This document shows, piece by piece, positions 17,933 to 26,714 of a stretch of 64,000 bases of DNA. The position numbers and the translations under genes were made by a program. The notes below the pieces were generated by a model that searched no databases, was not told the origin of the DNA, and saw nothing but the letters and a program-made list of their open reading frames with translations. Positions within the stretch are counted from its first letter, which is position 1. Every line of letters begins with the position of its first letter. Location: positions 310,001 to 374,000 of the forward strand of contig NZ_JQNL01000001.1 of assembly GCF_000745235.1 (NCBI RefSeq), written 5' to 3'. This DNA is from Luteibacter mycovicinus. Lineage in GTDB: Bacteria > Pseudomonadota > Gammaproteobacteria > Xanthomonadales > Rhodanobacteraceae.

Positions 17933-18853
17933 TCAGCGCAATCCTCGGACGACGATGCGGTATTTGTGCTGTGACGCCTCTGCTTGGTAGACGACGGGTT
18001 TCACGCCGAAGCGGCGACGCCGCTCTTCCATCAGTTCGAGAATGTAGGTTTTATCCGCGCCGGATGTCCGCATGCCCAAGATCACTGCGCTCATGGCCAA
18101 CGGATTGAAGTGCCGAAACCTGTTCGGCTCATCCTGCGCGACAATTCGCCACTCCTCTTCATACGCCCAGTCCAGCGACTTCCGAAGGAACGGAATGAGG
18201 GTGCGATCCTCGACGCTTCCGAACATGTCGTCCGCTACGGGATAGTCGTCGTTATATTCGACCTCGTTTGCCAAAAGCGCGCGCAGATCGTGCGAAGGAT
18301 GAAGTTGGACGCAGAAGCCACGATGATTGTCGGCATAATGCGCCCAGAGCAGCGGGCTCGATGGGTTCGTCCCGAGAGCGCAAATGCCGATGGTTTCAAG
18401 CACACGGACGCTGGCGGCTCGGGATCGTTCGACGATGCGGGACGGATCAGCAACGTCCGCCGTTTTGACCATGCGACGAGCATCCCCACTCTTGAATCCG
18501 AGCTCGCGGTATTTGCGCTCCATCGCCTGGCGCAGTTGCGCTCCACGGTAAGGGACCACGTAGTCGACACGACCTTCAAACGGATCGTTGAACGACGATG
18601 CGGTGGCAAGCCACAGTTTGTTTTCGAGAAGCAGGTCTTCTACCCGGCGGCGCCCGGTCTGGTCTGACGACGGCGGAATGCCCCGATACTTGTAAAGGCT
18701 CGGGGGAATGCCCATCCGCCGGAGCATGACGCGCTTCTGGAACGCGTCGAGCAGGTCCCACTCAGCAAACGACTGGATAAGGCGACTGTTTGATTTATCG
18801 AACAGACCCTTCGACCGCGGCTCGTGACGCCGGACCTTGCCTCGCGTGCTCAT
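17933..18853 (-). CDS. DUF2971 domain protein
   Basis: A 306-residue protein with the DUF2971 layout: PPSLYKYRGIP, then LWLATASSFNDPFEGRVDY, SPLLWAHYADNHRGFCVQL and YEEEWRIVAQ. The domain is of unknown function and is common on islands and near defence genes. Its ATG overlaps the stop of the preceding gene by four bases (ATGA), so the two are translationally coupled. It is the first gene inside the left island end. Confidence 0.8.
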   Translation of the reverse strand: MSTRGKVRRHEPRSKGLFDKSNSRLIQSFAEWDLLDAFQKRVMLRRMGIPPSLYKYRGIPPSSDQTGRRRVEDLLLENKLWLATASSFNDPFEGRVDYVVPYRGAQLRQAMERKYRELGFKSGDARRMVKTADVADPSRIVERSRAASVRVLETIGICALGTNPSSPLLWAHYADNHRGFCVQLHPSHDLRALLANEVEYNDDYPVADDMFGSVEDRTLIPFLRKSLDWAYEEEWRIVAQDEPNRFRHFNPLAMSAVILGMRTSGADKTYILELMEERRRRFGVKPVVYQAEASQHKYRIVVRGLR

Positions 18854-19284
18854 GCCTGGTCATCGTCCTCTTCGAGGTCGTATTCAAAGTGCGTGGCGCA
18901 ACGACGGGGCCTACCCCTCTTTCGCCATTCGACCGTCAACTTCTCGATGCCGGCTTTCACACCCTTCGTCCCGACGCCATCCTCATCGGTGAGGAAAAGG
19001 ACATCGAACTCGTCGTAGTTATCGAGATCATCGATGGTGTCGTAGGTGCAAATGCGCCCCGTGCTGTTGACCACATAGGTCAGCAAAAACACATCGCCAT
19101 CTTCTTCTTTCCCCCACCGCTCGGGGCGCTGCTTCAATTCTTCTGAAATGGCCTGCGCCCTGTGCATCTTTGTGGGTCGTGTGCCAATTTCCACGATGAC
19201 CACGTCGTGTTCCAAAAGATCGTCGCAGATGTCGCTGTCGGTCCGGTCAGGATCCAAGTCGATAACGATGGTGCCAACGGTCAT
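18850..19284 (-). CDS. Acidic hypothetical protein coupled to DUF2971 gene
   Basis: A 144-residue protein beginning MTVGTIVIDLDPDRTDSDIC; the start is fixed by AAGGAG six bases before ATG 19284. The composition is strongly acidic (for example DDLDNYDEFDVLFLTDED and an end YDLEEDDDQA), with a basic patch EWRKRGRPRR. No recognised family. An acidic partner overlapping a DUF2971 gene could be an inhibitor or regulator of it. Confidence 0.7.
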   Translation of the reverse strand: MTVGTIVIDLDPDRTDSDICDDLLEHDVVIVEIGTRPTKMHRAQAISEELKQRPERWGKEEDGDVFLLTYVVNSTGRICTYDTIDDLDNYDEFDVLFLTDEDGVGTKGVKAGIEKLTVEWRKRGRPRRCATHFEYDLEEDDDQA

Positions 19285-19460
19285 AAAACTCCTTAGTGTC
19301 GTCGCCGCCATGGGGGGCCGCGGCTGGCTTCGCGCTGTCAATTTGCGGTCAGGTGGAACGCACCGAGATTTACTGGGGGCCGATACCGAACATCGGCGAT
19401 GTCCGATGTGCGTTATCGGCCGGCCCGAAGGGCAGGCTCATCCCCGACGGGAACGCATGG

Positions 19461-19943
19461 TCAACCGTCAACGCCCGGGACGATCGACGCTAAGCCCGGT
19501 TCAATGTCCAGCCCGTGAGTGGCAGCCAGAATGGCGATGTAGATGCCAAACACTCCCCGCATCTCACCCAACGCCTGATTGAATTCCCATCCCGCATAGT
19601 GACCGCGATCAAACGCATGGGAAACGATGGTGCCGTCCTCGGGGCCGACCGCATCCAGGAATTTTCTGCACGCGGCTCGCATGGCGCGCAGGCTCTGAGC
19701 CAGTTGACTGTCACCGGTCAACTGGCCGAGCTCATTGGTCAGGAACTCTCGGATGCGCAGCACCGACTGCACCCCGTGCGAGGGCACTTCCATTTCGGAC
19801 GGCACGTAGAGGATGCGCCGATCTTCGAGGAAGCCGATGACCCGCCGCGCAATTGCCCGATCGGCCTCAGGCGGGTTCCACTGCACTCCGAAGATCGGCA
19901 CGCTGAACCCGGTGATGCGAGAGACAGCTTCTTTGAATTTCAT
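19461..19943 (-). CDS. Conserved hypothetical protein (DUF6650-like)
   Basis: A 160-residue soluble protein beginning MKFKEAVSRITGFSVPIFGV, with a core ARRVIGFLEDRRILYVPSE and LRAMRAACRKFLDAVG. It resembles proteins I recall under DUF6650, but this is from memory of the pattern and not certain. Third gene of an apparent operon: XRE regulator, 81-residue protein, then this gene, with gaps of 24 and 32 bp. Confidence 0.6.
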   Translation of the reverse strand: MKFKEAVSRITGFSVPIFGVQWNPPEADRAIARRVIGFLEDRRILYVPSEMEVPSHGVQSVLRIREFLTNELGQLTGDSQLAQSLRAMRAACRKFLDAVGPEDGTIVSHAFDRGHYAGWEFNQALGEMRGVFGIYIAILAATHGLDIEPGLASIVPGVDG

Positions 19944-19975
19944 TGCAGTTGATCCCCTCCCTCTGCGTTTCGAGG

Positions 19976-20221
19976 TTAGAAAACTGACGTCACGTCGATG
20001 ACAAGGATCTTGCGTGTTCCCGGGCCGCTGCCGAATGAAAATGTGAATGCGCCGCTGTCGTCACGCCCTGGTGTGCCCTCGACGGGACTAATGGTGTCTT
20101 GGATGTCGAGAAAACGGACCAGCTCATCCGCTCCAACCAAACCTTCGTCTTCTGTCGCGCACAGCACTTCCAGATTTGGGTCAAATTTGCTGAGGCGGGC
20201 AACCAGGTCTTTAACCTTCAT
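19976..20221 (-). CDS. Small hypothetical protein
   Basis: An 81-residue acidic protein: MKVKDLVARLSKFDPNLEVL then ATEDEGLVGADELV and a C-terminal beta-rich KILVIDVTSVF. The pattern MKVxDLxxxLxxFxPdxEV is seen in many small phage and island proteins of unknown role. It sits between the XRE gene and the 160-residue gene in one operon. Confidence 0.6.
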   Translation of the reverse strand: MKVKDLVARLSKFDPNLEVLCATEDEGLVGADELVRFLDIQDTISPVEGTPGRDDSGAFTFSFGSGPGTRKILVIDVTSVF

Positions 20222-20245
20222 CGCACTACTCCTGTCGGAAACGAT

Positions 20246-20548
20246 TTATTTTGGGGCCTTGCGCTTGGTGGTCGGCCGCGTCCCCAGAGCTTGCTCGATC
20301 TCGGTTGCCCATCCCACCAGGTCAGTGCCGCACGCGTGGCACCAGTCGCGGATCTGCAACGTGTCCAGCCGTGATCCGCGCTCCGCCGCGCTCACATATG
20401 TCTGGGACCGGCCCAATTTCTGGGCGAACTCTGTCTGGGTCAGGCCCGTCCTCTCCCTGAGCGCCCGAAGCACACCCAGCACGAGTTGATTCTCAGGTCG
20501 ATACAACGATTTGGCGGGTTGAGCCGCCGTTTTCTTGGATATAGCCAT
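20246..20548 (-). CDS. XRE-family helix-turn-helix regulator
   Basis: A 100-residue protein with the Cro/C1-type motif VLRALRERTGLTQTEFAQKL followed by GRSQTYVSAAERGSR and LDTLQIRDWCHACGTD. Basic ends (MAISKKTAAQ and TTKRKAPK). First gene of an operon in the minus direction and divergent from the secreted-protein gene at 20732, so it may regulate both sides. Confidence 0.85.
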   Translation of the reverse strand: MAISKKTAAQPAKSLYRPENQLVLGVLRALRERTGLTQTEFAQKLGRSQTYVSAAERGSRLDTLQIRDWCHACGTDLVGWATEIEQALGTRPTTKRKAPK

Positions 20549-20731
20549 GACCTACCCCGGGAGCTGACGGGTCATAAAGCTATACCGGTCAAAGCCTTAT
20601 TCCGGTAACGGATAGTCGGTTAGTCGTTATTCAACTAGAACGGGTTTCACGACGCTACTCTGGCCGCGCCAGGGAGGGCCGCGGGGCCCCTGGGATCACG
20701 GAACGTTCCCCGCACAACAGAGGGATTTCAC

Positions 20732-21514
20732 ATGCCTAATCGCCGGTTCCGCCGGATCGCTATTTGGGTGGCCGTTGCCGCTCTTCTCCTGACAACCCAC
20801 GCGCAAGCTCAGACGACCGGAGGCCTTCGAGGCTTCTTTCAAAAAGCTGGGGCAACGGCCTCCCACGCAGCTTCCTCGGTCTTCGGGACGGGCAACCCGT
20901 CGGACACCTCCGGACAGGTGGCTGGGCCCGCCACCACCACGGGCGCTTACTACCGGCCGCTCCATCCGTCCACGCCTGGCGCCATCGTGGGCATTTTCGA
21001 CGGCCACCGCATGGGTGATGCGTGGCCGCGTGTGGCGGTGAGTTTCACACGGGCCGCCGTGGATCAAGCATGTTGGCGTGCCGAAGCGACTGTCTGGCGG
21101 TCCGCGAATGATCGCACCGTCGAAACATTCGACATCTGCAATTCTCCTCTGGCCTTCCGGGACGCCATGGGCCAGACCCGATACATGACGGCACCCGAAG
21201 ACGCGCCCGGCGGCGGCCAAGGCTTGGTGGCGATCAACACGGCGCAAAACATCCAGGGGATGACGCACGCAGACACGGCCACGGGCGATGTCCGTGGCCC
21301 CGGTCCTCAACCGCCGCACATGTTGTTCTATCTGGGCCAAGGCAGCGAGAGCGGCCCGCTCGCTCGCCAATATCACGAAATCTTGGTGCGGTTGATGTGG
21401 ATCACGGGGTGGATCAACCACTCCAATCCCGTTCTCGACATCCGAAGCGGCAAGGTCTTGTGGGTCGTTGGCATCGACGCTAACGCTTCCGGCGCGCAGG
21501 AGCTACCACGATGA
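20732..21514 (+). CDS. Secreted hypothetical protein
   Basis: A 260-residue protein with a signal peptide (IAIWVAVAALLLTTHAQAQ). The mature part starts with a Gly/Ser-rich region and has a Cys pair (DQACWRAE and FDICNSPL). AGGGATTTCAC precedes ATG 20732. Family not recognised. Its stop overlaps the ATG of the next gene by four bases, so the two form a coupled envelope-protein pair. Confidence 0.65.
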   Translation: MPNRRFRRIAIWVAVAALLLTTHAQAQTTGGLRGFFQKAGATASHAASSVFGTGNPSDTSGQVAGPATTTGAYYRPLHPSTPGAIVGIFDGHRMGDAWPRVAVSFTRAAVDQACWRAEATVWRSANDRTVETFDICNSPLAFRDAMGQTRYMTAPEDAPGGGQGLVAINTAQNIQGMTHADTATGDVRGPGPQPPHMLFYLGQGSESGPLARQYHEILVRLMWITGWINHSNPVLDIRSGKVLWVVGIDANASGAQELPR

Positions 21515-22173
21515 TCACACTGCTCGCCGTCATCGCCATCGGCTTTGTTCTTGCCCTTGTCATCCGACACGTGGCCACTGGGCGCGAAGGTCGGGAAGCG
21601 ATCCAGCACCCGCCCCTGCAGGTCACGGAAGATCACGGCTGGACGACCGTCGCGACGACCCCTGCGCCGCTGCCCGGCCGCGTCAGCGTGGTGTCGTGGT
21701 GCCTCGCCATCCCGGCAGGCTGGGCCGGCGCCGCCTTGGGCGCGAAGGTCGATGCTCACTCGCCTTTGCCCGTGATCCTCGGCCTCGCTGCGCTCGTCGG
21801 CTGCGGCGTCCTCATCACGAAGCTTTTCAAGGCAGGCCATGACGCGACCCGCCAGGTGCAACGGAAGCCTTTCCAAGTGTCGGCGCAGGGAATCCGATTG
21901 CCCAACGGGACACTCGTTGCCCCGGGCCAGGTCTATGCGATCCGGCGCGGCAACACACAGTCCCGCCAATCGGTGATCGTCGGCGGTGTGGGCGTCGTCG
22001 CCGGCGTGAGCCAAGCCGCCGCCATGACCGCGCATCTGCTGACGCAGGTCAGCTACACCGTGGAGGTCGAACACGAGGGACGATCCACCATTTTGGCAGG
22101 GGGACTGACCGAGCCACAGGCAAACGCGGTCTCGTCCGAGATCACGAGACGCTTGCCAGGGTTCGACAGGTGA
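21511..22173 (+). CDS. Hypothetical membrane protein
   Basis: A 220-residue protein. The N-terminus is a membrane helix (MITLLAVIAIGFVLALVIRH), with two further helices (SWCLAIPAGWAGAALGAKV and LPVILGLAALVGCGVLITK) and a soluble C-terminal domain with a Gly-rich stretch SVIVGGVGVVAGVSQAAA. No family recognised. Coupled to the upstream secreted-protein gene. Confidence 0.65.
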   Translation: MITLLAVIAIGFVLALVIRHVATGREGREAIQHPPLQVTEDHGWTTVATTPAPLPGRVSVVSWCLAIPAGWAGAALGAKVDAHSPLPVILGLAALVGCGVLITKLFKAGHDATRQVQRKPFQVSAQGIRLPNGTLVAPGQVYAIRRGNTQSRQSVIVGGVGVVAGVSQAAAMTAHLLTQVSYTVEVEHEGRSTILAGGLTEPQANAVSSEITRRLPGFDR

Positions 22174-22594
22174 CGAATGCTCTGGCGGCGAGTGTGCCGC
22201 CAGTATTAACCAGGCCCGACCAAAAATGACTGTGAGGTCGAACTGGCAGTTACTGGATTTCAGGACGTAACACCATTAGACCCTAAGTACTCTCCCTGCC
22301 TGCTCGATGGCGAAAAAATAAGCAAACATTGAAGAGAGGCATGGGTTCTCCGGAAAGTTGAATTGACCTTCCCAGAAATTGAGCAGGCGTCAATGGGGAG
22401 CGTTGGCGCACAGAGCCGTATCGCCGCTGCCCCTCATAAAAGGGCGTTTTTCTGCGGTTTCGAAATATTTTGGAGCGCTAAGCCAAGCCTGATGTCGATT
22501 CGCCAGAAGTGGGATTTTCCTCGCAAAAATAAGGGTTGACAGGGGTCTGGCCTCCGCTAGAAAGACGACCCCTTCGCCTCTCACTGTCGCCGCC
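22174..22594. other. Intergenic region upstream of internal integrase
   Basis: About 420 bp, lower in GC than the neighbours, with no supported gene on either strand. Its position before a recombinase gene makes it a candidate location for a second attachment site, but no repeat pair was found by eye. Confidence 0.4.
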
Positions 22595-24271
22595 ATGCTG
22601 TTCCGTCCGTTCGGTCGCCCCGAGGGTCAACCTCACGATCCCCACCTCTACGATGTCGTCGCCACGGCGGACGGCATCCGCATGTCGCCAACCTGCCACG
22701 ACGGGCACGTCCTGGTCATGGAGCTGATTGAGAAGCTGGGTCTTGCCGAACGGATGCGAACCCGCGCGGTGCCGATGGTGCGGCCAGGCGCGGCCGATCG
22801 TGGGTTTCTAATCCATCACGGTTCGGGGTCGCCGCCCATCGTCGTTGAGATGACGGGCCGCGGGGCTGCATTCCACACCGTCCCGGCACCCCACGGCCTC
22901 GATGAGCCACGCGCCCGCCCCACGCCGGCATTGCCGGTGCCCATGCCAGCGCGGCTCCCAGCAGCGGCCCCGCAGCCGGCCCACGCGAGCCCGGCGATCG
23001 CCGCCTTGCCGAATACTGACGTCATTCCGACGGCGGCGCCCGTGGAAGCGCCGACGTCCAGAGAGCTGTTGAGCAGCTTGGTCGAACGCCACCTCCGTAA
23101 CTTAGCGTTCGGGCCGAAACGTGCGACCCCCGCCACCCGCGATCGCGGCTACGCCCTGAACCTGTTGTTGGAAACGGTCGGCGACCGGCCCATCGCCGCC
23201 ATCACGCCCGACGACGCGCTCCAATTTGCAGCGCTTCTCGCCATGTGGCCGGCACGGCGGCATGCCCACCGCCAGCTCGACGGCTTGACCGCCCCGGCGG
23301 TGGCCGCTCGCGCCAAGCGGGAGAAGCTTCCGCCAATCCAACCCGGCACGCAGTTCAAGCACCTCACGCATGTAAATGCGCTGATGAATTGGGCCATCAA
23401 GCTGGGGGCTCTGACTGAAAACCCATTTAGGTATGTGGACACGTCGCGGTATCTGCGCGACGAGCACGGCCGGCGACGGAAGAAAAAAGACATCTTCAAT
23501 CACGCCGACCTGACCGCCATCTTCGACCCTGCGCGCATGGCGAACTGCACAGCGCCCCATAAGTTCTGGGCGCCGCTCATTGCCTATCACACGGGCATGC
23601 GGGTCAATGAAATTGCCCAGCTGTATCTGGCGGATGTCAGAACCGATTCCTACCTCGATGAGTCAGGTCAGGAGCGCCAAGTCATGACCTTCGACATCAC
23701 CGGCGATCGTGCCGGCCAGAGCGTCAAGTCAAACTACTCGGTGCGTCGGATCCCGGTCCCGCGGCGCCTGCTGGATCTGGGCTTCGAACGCTACGTGGCC
23801 GACGTTCGCGCCAGTGGCGCCACTCTCCTGTTCCCCGGATTGCCCTGGAACGAAGGGGGACCGGGGCGCGCGGTGTCGCAGTGGGTCAACGACATCGTGC
23901 TGAGGAAGGTCTGCCAGATCACCGATCGTCGGAAGTCACTCCACAGCTTCCGGCACACCCTGACCACCTTGATGGAACGCAACAAGATCCCCGAAAGCAT
24001 CATGTGTGCGATCAACGGCCACACGCCGGGCGACAGCGTGGATAAGCGGAACTACGTGGCCGACGGCACGGTGCTGGAGATGCAACGCGTCCTGGACACC
24101 CTCCCCTTCCCCGATCTGCCCCTCACTCGATATGTGCCGTCGCAGTTCGCCGGATACCTGGCCCACGCGGCTGCCGAGGATGAGCGGGAGGCACGAGCCA
24201 AAGAGGAGGGCGTGCCGTTCATCCGGCATCACGGCCCACGCCCCAAAACAGCGCCAAATTCTGGCGCATAG
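22595..24271 (+). CDS. Tyrosine recombinase/phage-type integrase
   Basis: A 558-residue integrase. The C-terminal catalytic domain has the first Arg in IAYHTGMRVNEIAQLYLADV, the HxxR box in SLHSFRHTLTTLMERN, the late His in INGHTPGDSV and the nucleophile in KRNYVADG. The N-terminal about 160 residues include a Pro/Ala-rich linker. The core-binding domain begins near ELLSSLVERHLRNLAFG. It lies in the middle of the island, not beside the tRNA, so it may belong to a second element or act in cargo exchange. Confidence 0.88.
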   Translation: MLFRPFGRPEGQPHDPHLYDVVATADGIRMSPTCHDGHVLVMELIEKLGLAERMRTRAVPMVRPGAADRGFLIHHGSGSPPIVVEMTGRGAAFHTVPAPHGLDEPRARPTPALPVPMPARLPAAAPQPAHASPAIAALPNTDVIPTAAPVEAPTSRELLSSLVERHLRNLAFGPKRATPATRDRGYALNLLLETVGDRPIAAITPDDALQFAALLAMWPARRHAHRQLDGLTAPAVAARAKREKLPPIQPGTQFKHLTHVNALMNWAIKLGALTENPFRYVDTSRYLRDEHGRRRKKKDIFNHADLTAIFDPARMANCTAPHKFWAPLIAYHTGMRVNEIAQLYLADVRTDSYLDESGQERQVMTFDITGDRAGQSVKSNYSVRRIPVPRRLLDLGFERYVADVRASGATLLFPGLPWNEGGPGRAVSQWVNDIVLRKVCQITDRRKSLHSFRHTLTTLMERNKIPESIMCAINGHTPGDSVDKRNYVADGTVLEMQRVLDTLPFPDLPLTRYVPSQFAGYLAHAAAEDEREARAKEEGVPFIRHHGPRPKTAPNSGA

Positions 24272-24356
24272 ATTGCGACATCACGCTTGACCGTGCGACC
24301 TGCCAAAAGGTTTGAACGATACGACAATCGGAGCGATGTCAAACAGATCGCAGGGA

Positions 24357-25292
24357 TCAGATGCCTGCACTGGGGAGGAGCGCTTGTATCTCCATTCCAT
24401 AGGTCTTCGCAAGAACAAACCGGAAACCAGGCTCGATGCTTATCACGTAGGCAAGCTCACCCTTTAGTCTTGCCGTCTCGTTGAGATCCAAAGCGCCTTT
24501 CAGATACCTCATCACACCAGCACGAACGCCGCGCTTTCTTTCGCGACCGACAGTTACCGTGCCTTCGTTCGACAACACCAGGCCCGTCACATTCATAGCA
24601 GAACCACGTCCAACAGCTACTCGCTTAGCCTCATTGAGCGTCAGCGTAGGCCGCGTGCTTTCTCGTATCCGATGACGGATCCTTTGTTCCAAAGGGGCAA
24701 GGACATCGGGCATTGTGGCTGAGATGCAAATGTCGTCGGAGTAACGCGTATAAACCGCCCCGACCTCCTCGCAGTAAGTCTGAATGTCGCTGTCGATATC
24801 GTGCATGATGGAATTGGACAACATCGGTGAACTTGGGGCACCTATGCACAGGCGTTGGGTAGTCGTTCCCTTGGGGGTCCAGCAACACGCGGACAAGATG
24901 AACGCTATGTCGTCTCCATCCAGATGTGAGAGGTGCTGACGAAGATGGCGACCGAGGCTCGTGCGGTCAATGTAAGGGAAAAAGGCCTCGAAGTCGAGCT
25001 TAGTGATGTATTTAGCTCGGACGTGAGCCCTGGCATTTCGCAAAATCGATGAGCCGGGCCGATAAGCAGTTGCGGCCGGGTGAACAGGAAGCAACTGATC
25101 CAGCATGAGGACAAGGGTCCGCTGTATCGCTTTGACCTCGCGAGCTGGCTGCGCCACGGTGCGAAATCCCCTGCCATTCTTCTTGGGGATCAGAAAAACC
25201 TTGTAGCGTCTATGGGCCGTTCTAGCGATATTTTCGCAAACGCCGCGTGATAAGCCGAGCGAGGCTGCAACCTGATCTATGAATTCGCTCAT
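24357..25292 (-). CDS. Retron reverse transcriptase
   Basis: A 311-residue reverse transcriptase of retron size. Motifs in order are FLIPKKNGRGFRTVAQPARE, the NAxxH box in ILRNARAHVRAKYITKLDFE (also holding the first catalytic Asp), GAPSSPMLSN, the catalytic YSDD (YTRYSDDICIS, instead of the common YADD), and the retron-specific VTG box (NVTGLVLSNEG). It makes msDNA from its own ncRNA. Its ATG overlaps the stop of the effector gene by four bases. With the effector and ncRNA it forms a type II retron of about 2.1 kb. Confidence 0.92.
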   Translation of the reverse strand: MSEFIDQVAASLGLSRGVCENIARTAHRRYKVFLIPKKNGRGFRTVAQPAREVKAIQRTLVLMLDQLLPVHPAATAYRPGSSILRNARAHVRAKYITKLDFEAFFPYIDRTSLGRHLRQHLSHLDGDDIAFILSACCWTPKGTTTQRLCIGAPSSPMLSNSIMHDIDSDIQTYCEEVGAVYTRYSDDICISATMPDVLAPLEQRIRHRIRESTRPTLTLNEAKRVAVGRGSAMNVTGLVLSNEGTVTVGRERKRGVRAGVMRYLKGALDLNETARLKGELAYVISIEPGFRFVLAKTYGMEIQALLPSAGI

Positions 25293-26233
25293 GCTGCCTT
25301 CCTGATCAGCTTCACTACTTCCGACCTGGTTTTCTCGTGCGCGTCGTAATATTCAACGACATCAAACCTAAGTCGCTGTTTATCTATCGCCTGTCCTTCG
25401 GTGTAAGAAAATGATATCCGCGGCGTCCAGTCAACGCAGTAAAAGTAACGACCATGACCCTTTGCCTTAATTCTCAAAAGGTCGCACTTTTCCAAGAGAA
25501 AAAGATATTGTTTGAGGTGAGCAGGCTCGATTTCGACCGACAGAAGAGATAGGAATTCGTGGATCTCTGCATAGGGAAGCGCACCGAATAAGTCGACCAA
25601 ATCGCAAATCAACAACATCTGATGCGAGACATCATCAACCTTGAACACACGCTCCTTCGTTCCCGGAGACATGTATTTCCGGATTGACTCCGCAATAGAA
25701 GGAATTTCGCCGTTGATTTTGTCGAACCGCTCAATCGGAGACCGACCTACCTCTCGGTCATGCCAGTCATAAACGAGCACGGCATCTAAGTTCTTGTCTT
25801 CGATGCGCTTCAAAGGCCCCAGCTTGATAAACGACTCTTGCTCGTAGTGAACTTCTGCAACCAAAACGAGTAGACGGTCGGAAATCGCCGGACTGATTGC
25901 AAACGCTCCAAGCTCGGCTATCGCGCCAGGGCTCTCGACCACCAAGACAATTACGTCAGAGAGCCCAGCGAGGTGCTCTTCAAACGTGACGAGGTCACTG
26001 TATGCGCCGCCTCGGAACCAGTCCTGGATATCTTCCGCGAGCTTCAAGCGACTGGCGACGTCGCTATATTTCCCGGAGGTCAACTCGTTGTAGAGAAGAT
26101 GCCGCACAGACAGGATCGGGGTGAAGTCCATGTTTCGTTCTCCCCCACAGAGGAAAACAAAGCCACCGAAGTTGCGTATGCGGCTCTTGCCTAAGTCTAG
26201 ACGTTCCAGGAACTTTCGGCGCGGATCAACCAT
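25289..26233 (-). CDS. Retron type II effector, RcaT-like N-glycosidase/NDT protein with C-terminal winged helix
   Basis: A 314-residue protein from ATG 26233 (GTG 26239 is an alternative). The N-terminal nucleoside-deoxyribosyltransferase-like domain has FVFLCGG, then DVIVLVVESPGAIAELGAFA and ESFIKLGPLK, the same three blocks as the Eco1 retron effector (FLCGG, ESPGSFTELGAFS, SFINYGPV). The C-terminal half (ALPYAEIHEFLSLLSVEIEP, LFLLEKCDLL) looks like a winged helix. In Eco1 this protein is the toxin held by RT-msDNA and released on phage attack. The start codon lies on the edge of the ncRNA a2 arm. Confidence 0.88.
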   Translation of the reverse strand: MVDPRRKFLERLDLGKSRIRNFGGFVFLCGGERNMDFTPILSVRHLLYNELTSGKYSDVASRLKLAEDIQDWFRGGAYSDLVTFEEHLAGLSDVIVLVVESPGAIAELGAFAISPAISDRLLVLVAEVHYEQESFIKLGPLKRIEDKNLDAVLVYDWHDREVGRSPIERFDKINGEIPSIAESIRKYMSPGTKERVFKVDDVSHQMLLICDLVDLFGALPYAEIHEFLSLLSVEIEPAHLKQYLFLLEKCDLLRIKAKGHGRYFYCVDWTPRISFSYTEGQAIDKQRLRFDVVEYYDAHEKTRSEVVKLIRKAA

Positions 26234-26430
26234 TGCCACTCTTTACCATGAAGACGCCCCGTGTAGCCGGCTTGGGCTTACCATTGAGGACCCACTGGAC
26301 CGGAGGTGGTGAGACCAAGCCGGCTACACGGGGCGGTAATCCCAATCAATCCTTAGCAGTCCGGCGCATCGCCAGACACAGTCAACAGCTTCGGCATTTC
26401 CCCTTGCCATTCGCGTAAAGAGTGAGGCAA
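26233..26430 (-). ncRNA. Retron msr-msd ncRNA
   Basis: Read on the minus strand, a1 (26430-26415) pairs with a2 (26246-26233): CACTCTTTAC against GTAAAGAGTG, plus four more pairs after a 2-nt bulge. The base next to a1 is G (26414), the expected branch position. The msr part holds two short hairpins, GGCA/TGCC (26393-26408) and an 8-bp stem at 26359-26377. The msd part is a perfect 21-bp inverted repeat (26255-26275 and 26315-26335) with a 39-nt loop, giving an msDNA of roughly 80-90 nt. It lies just before the effector and RT genes. From 26431 to 26714 no gene is seen. Confidence 0.82.
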
Positions 26431-26714
26431 GTCTGTCCATCTTATGGCCAGCCGTCAACTCACCAGGCAATGGACAATTGGTCTGCCAGAAAGACCATGC
26501 GCCGTGATGTCGAAGTAAGTTGCCGCGCAGGCCTCGCACCCTTGGGTGAAGGCCAACTCTATGCACGAATGCACGTTTTCGGCCAGCATCTAGATAGGCG
26601 TTGCAGGTCAATGGGACATGCCATCCATCTTATAGAATGCCCCCGATGAGGCCGTAAGATGTAAAGCAAGTCCAGACCGGCCCGCCTCGCGGGGGCCCTA
26701 ACAGGAGCGCGCCA

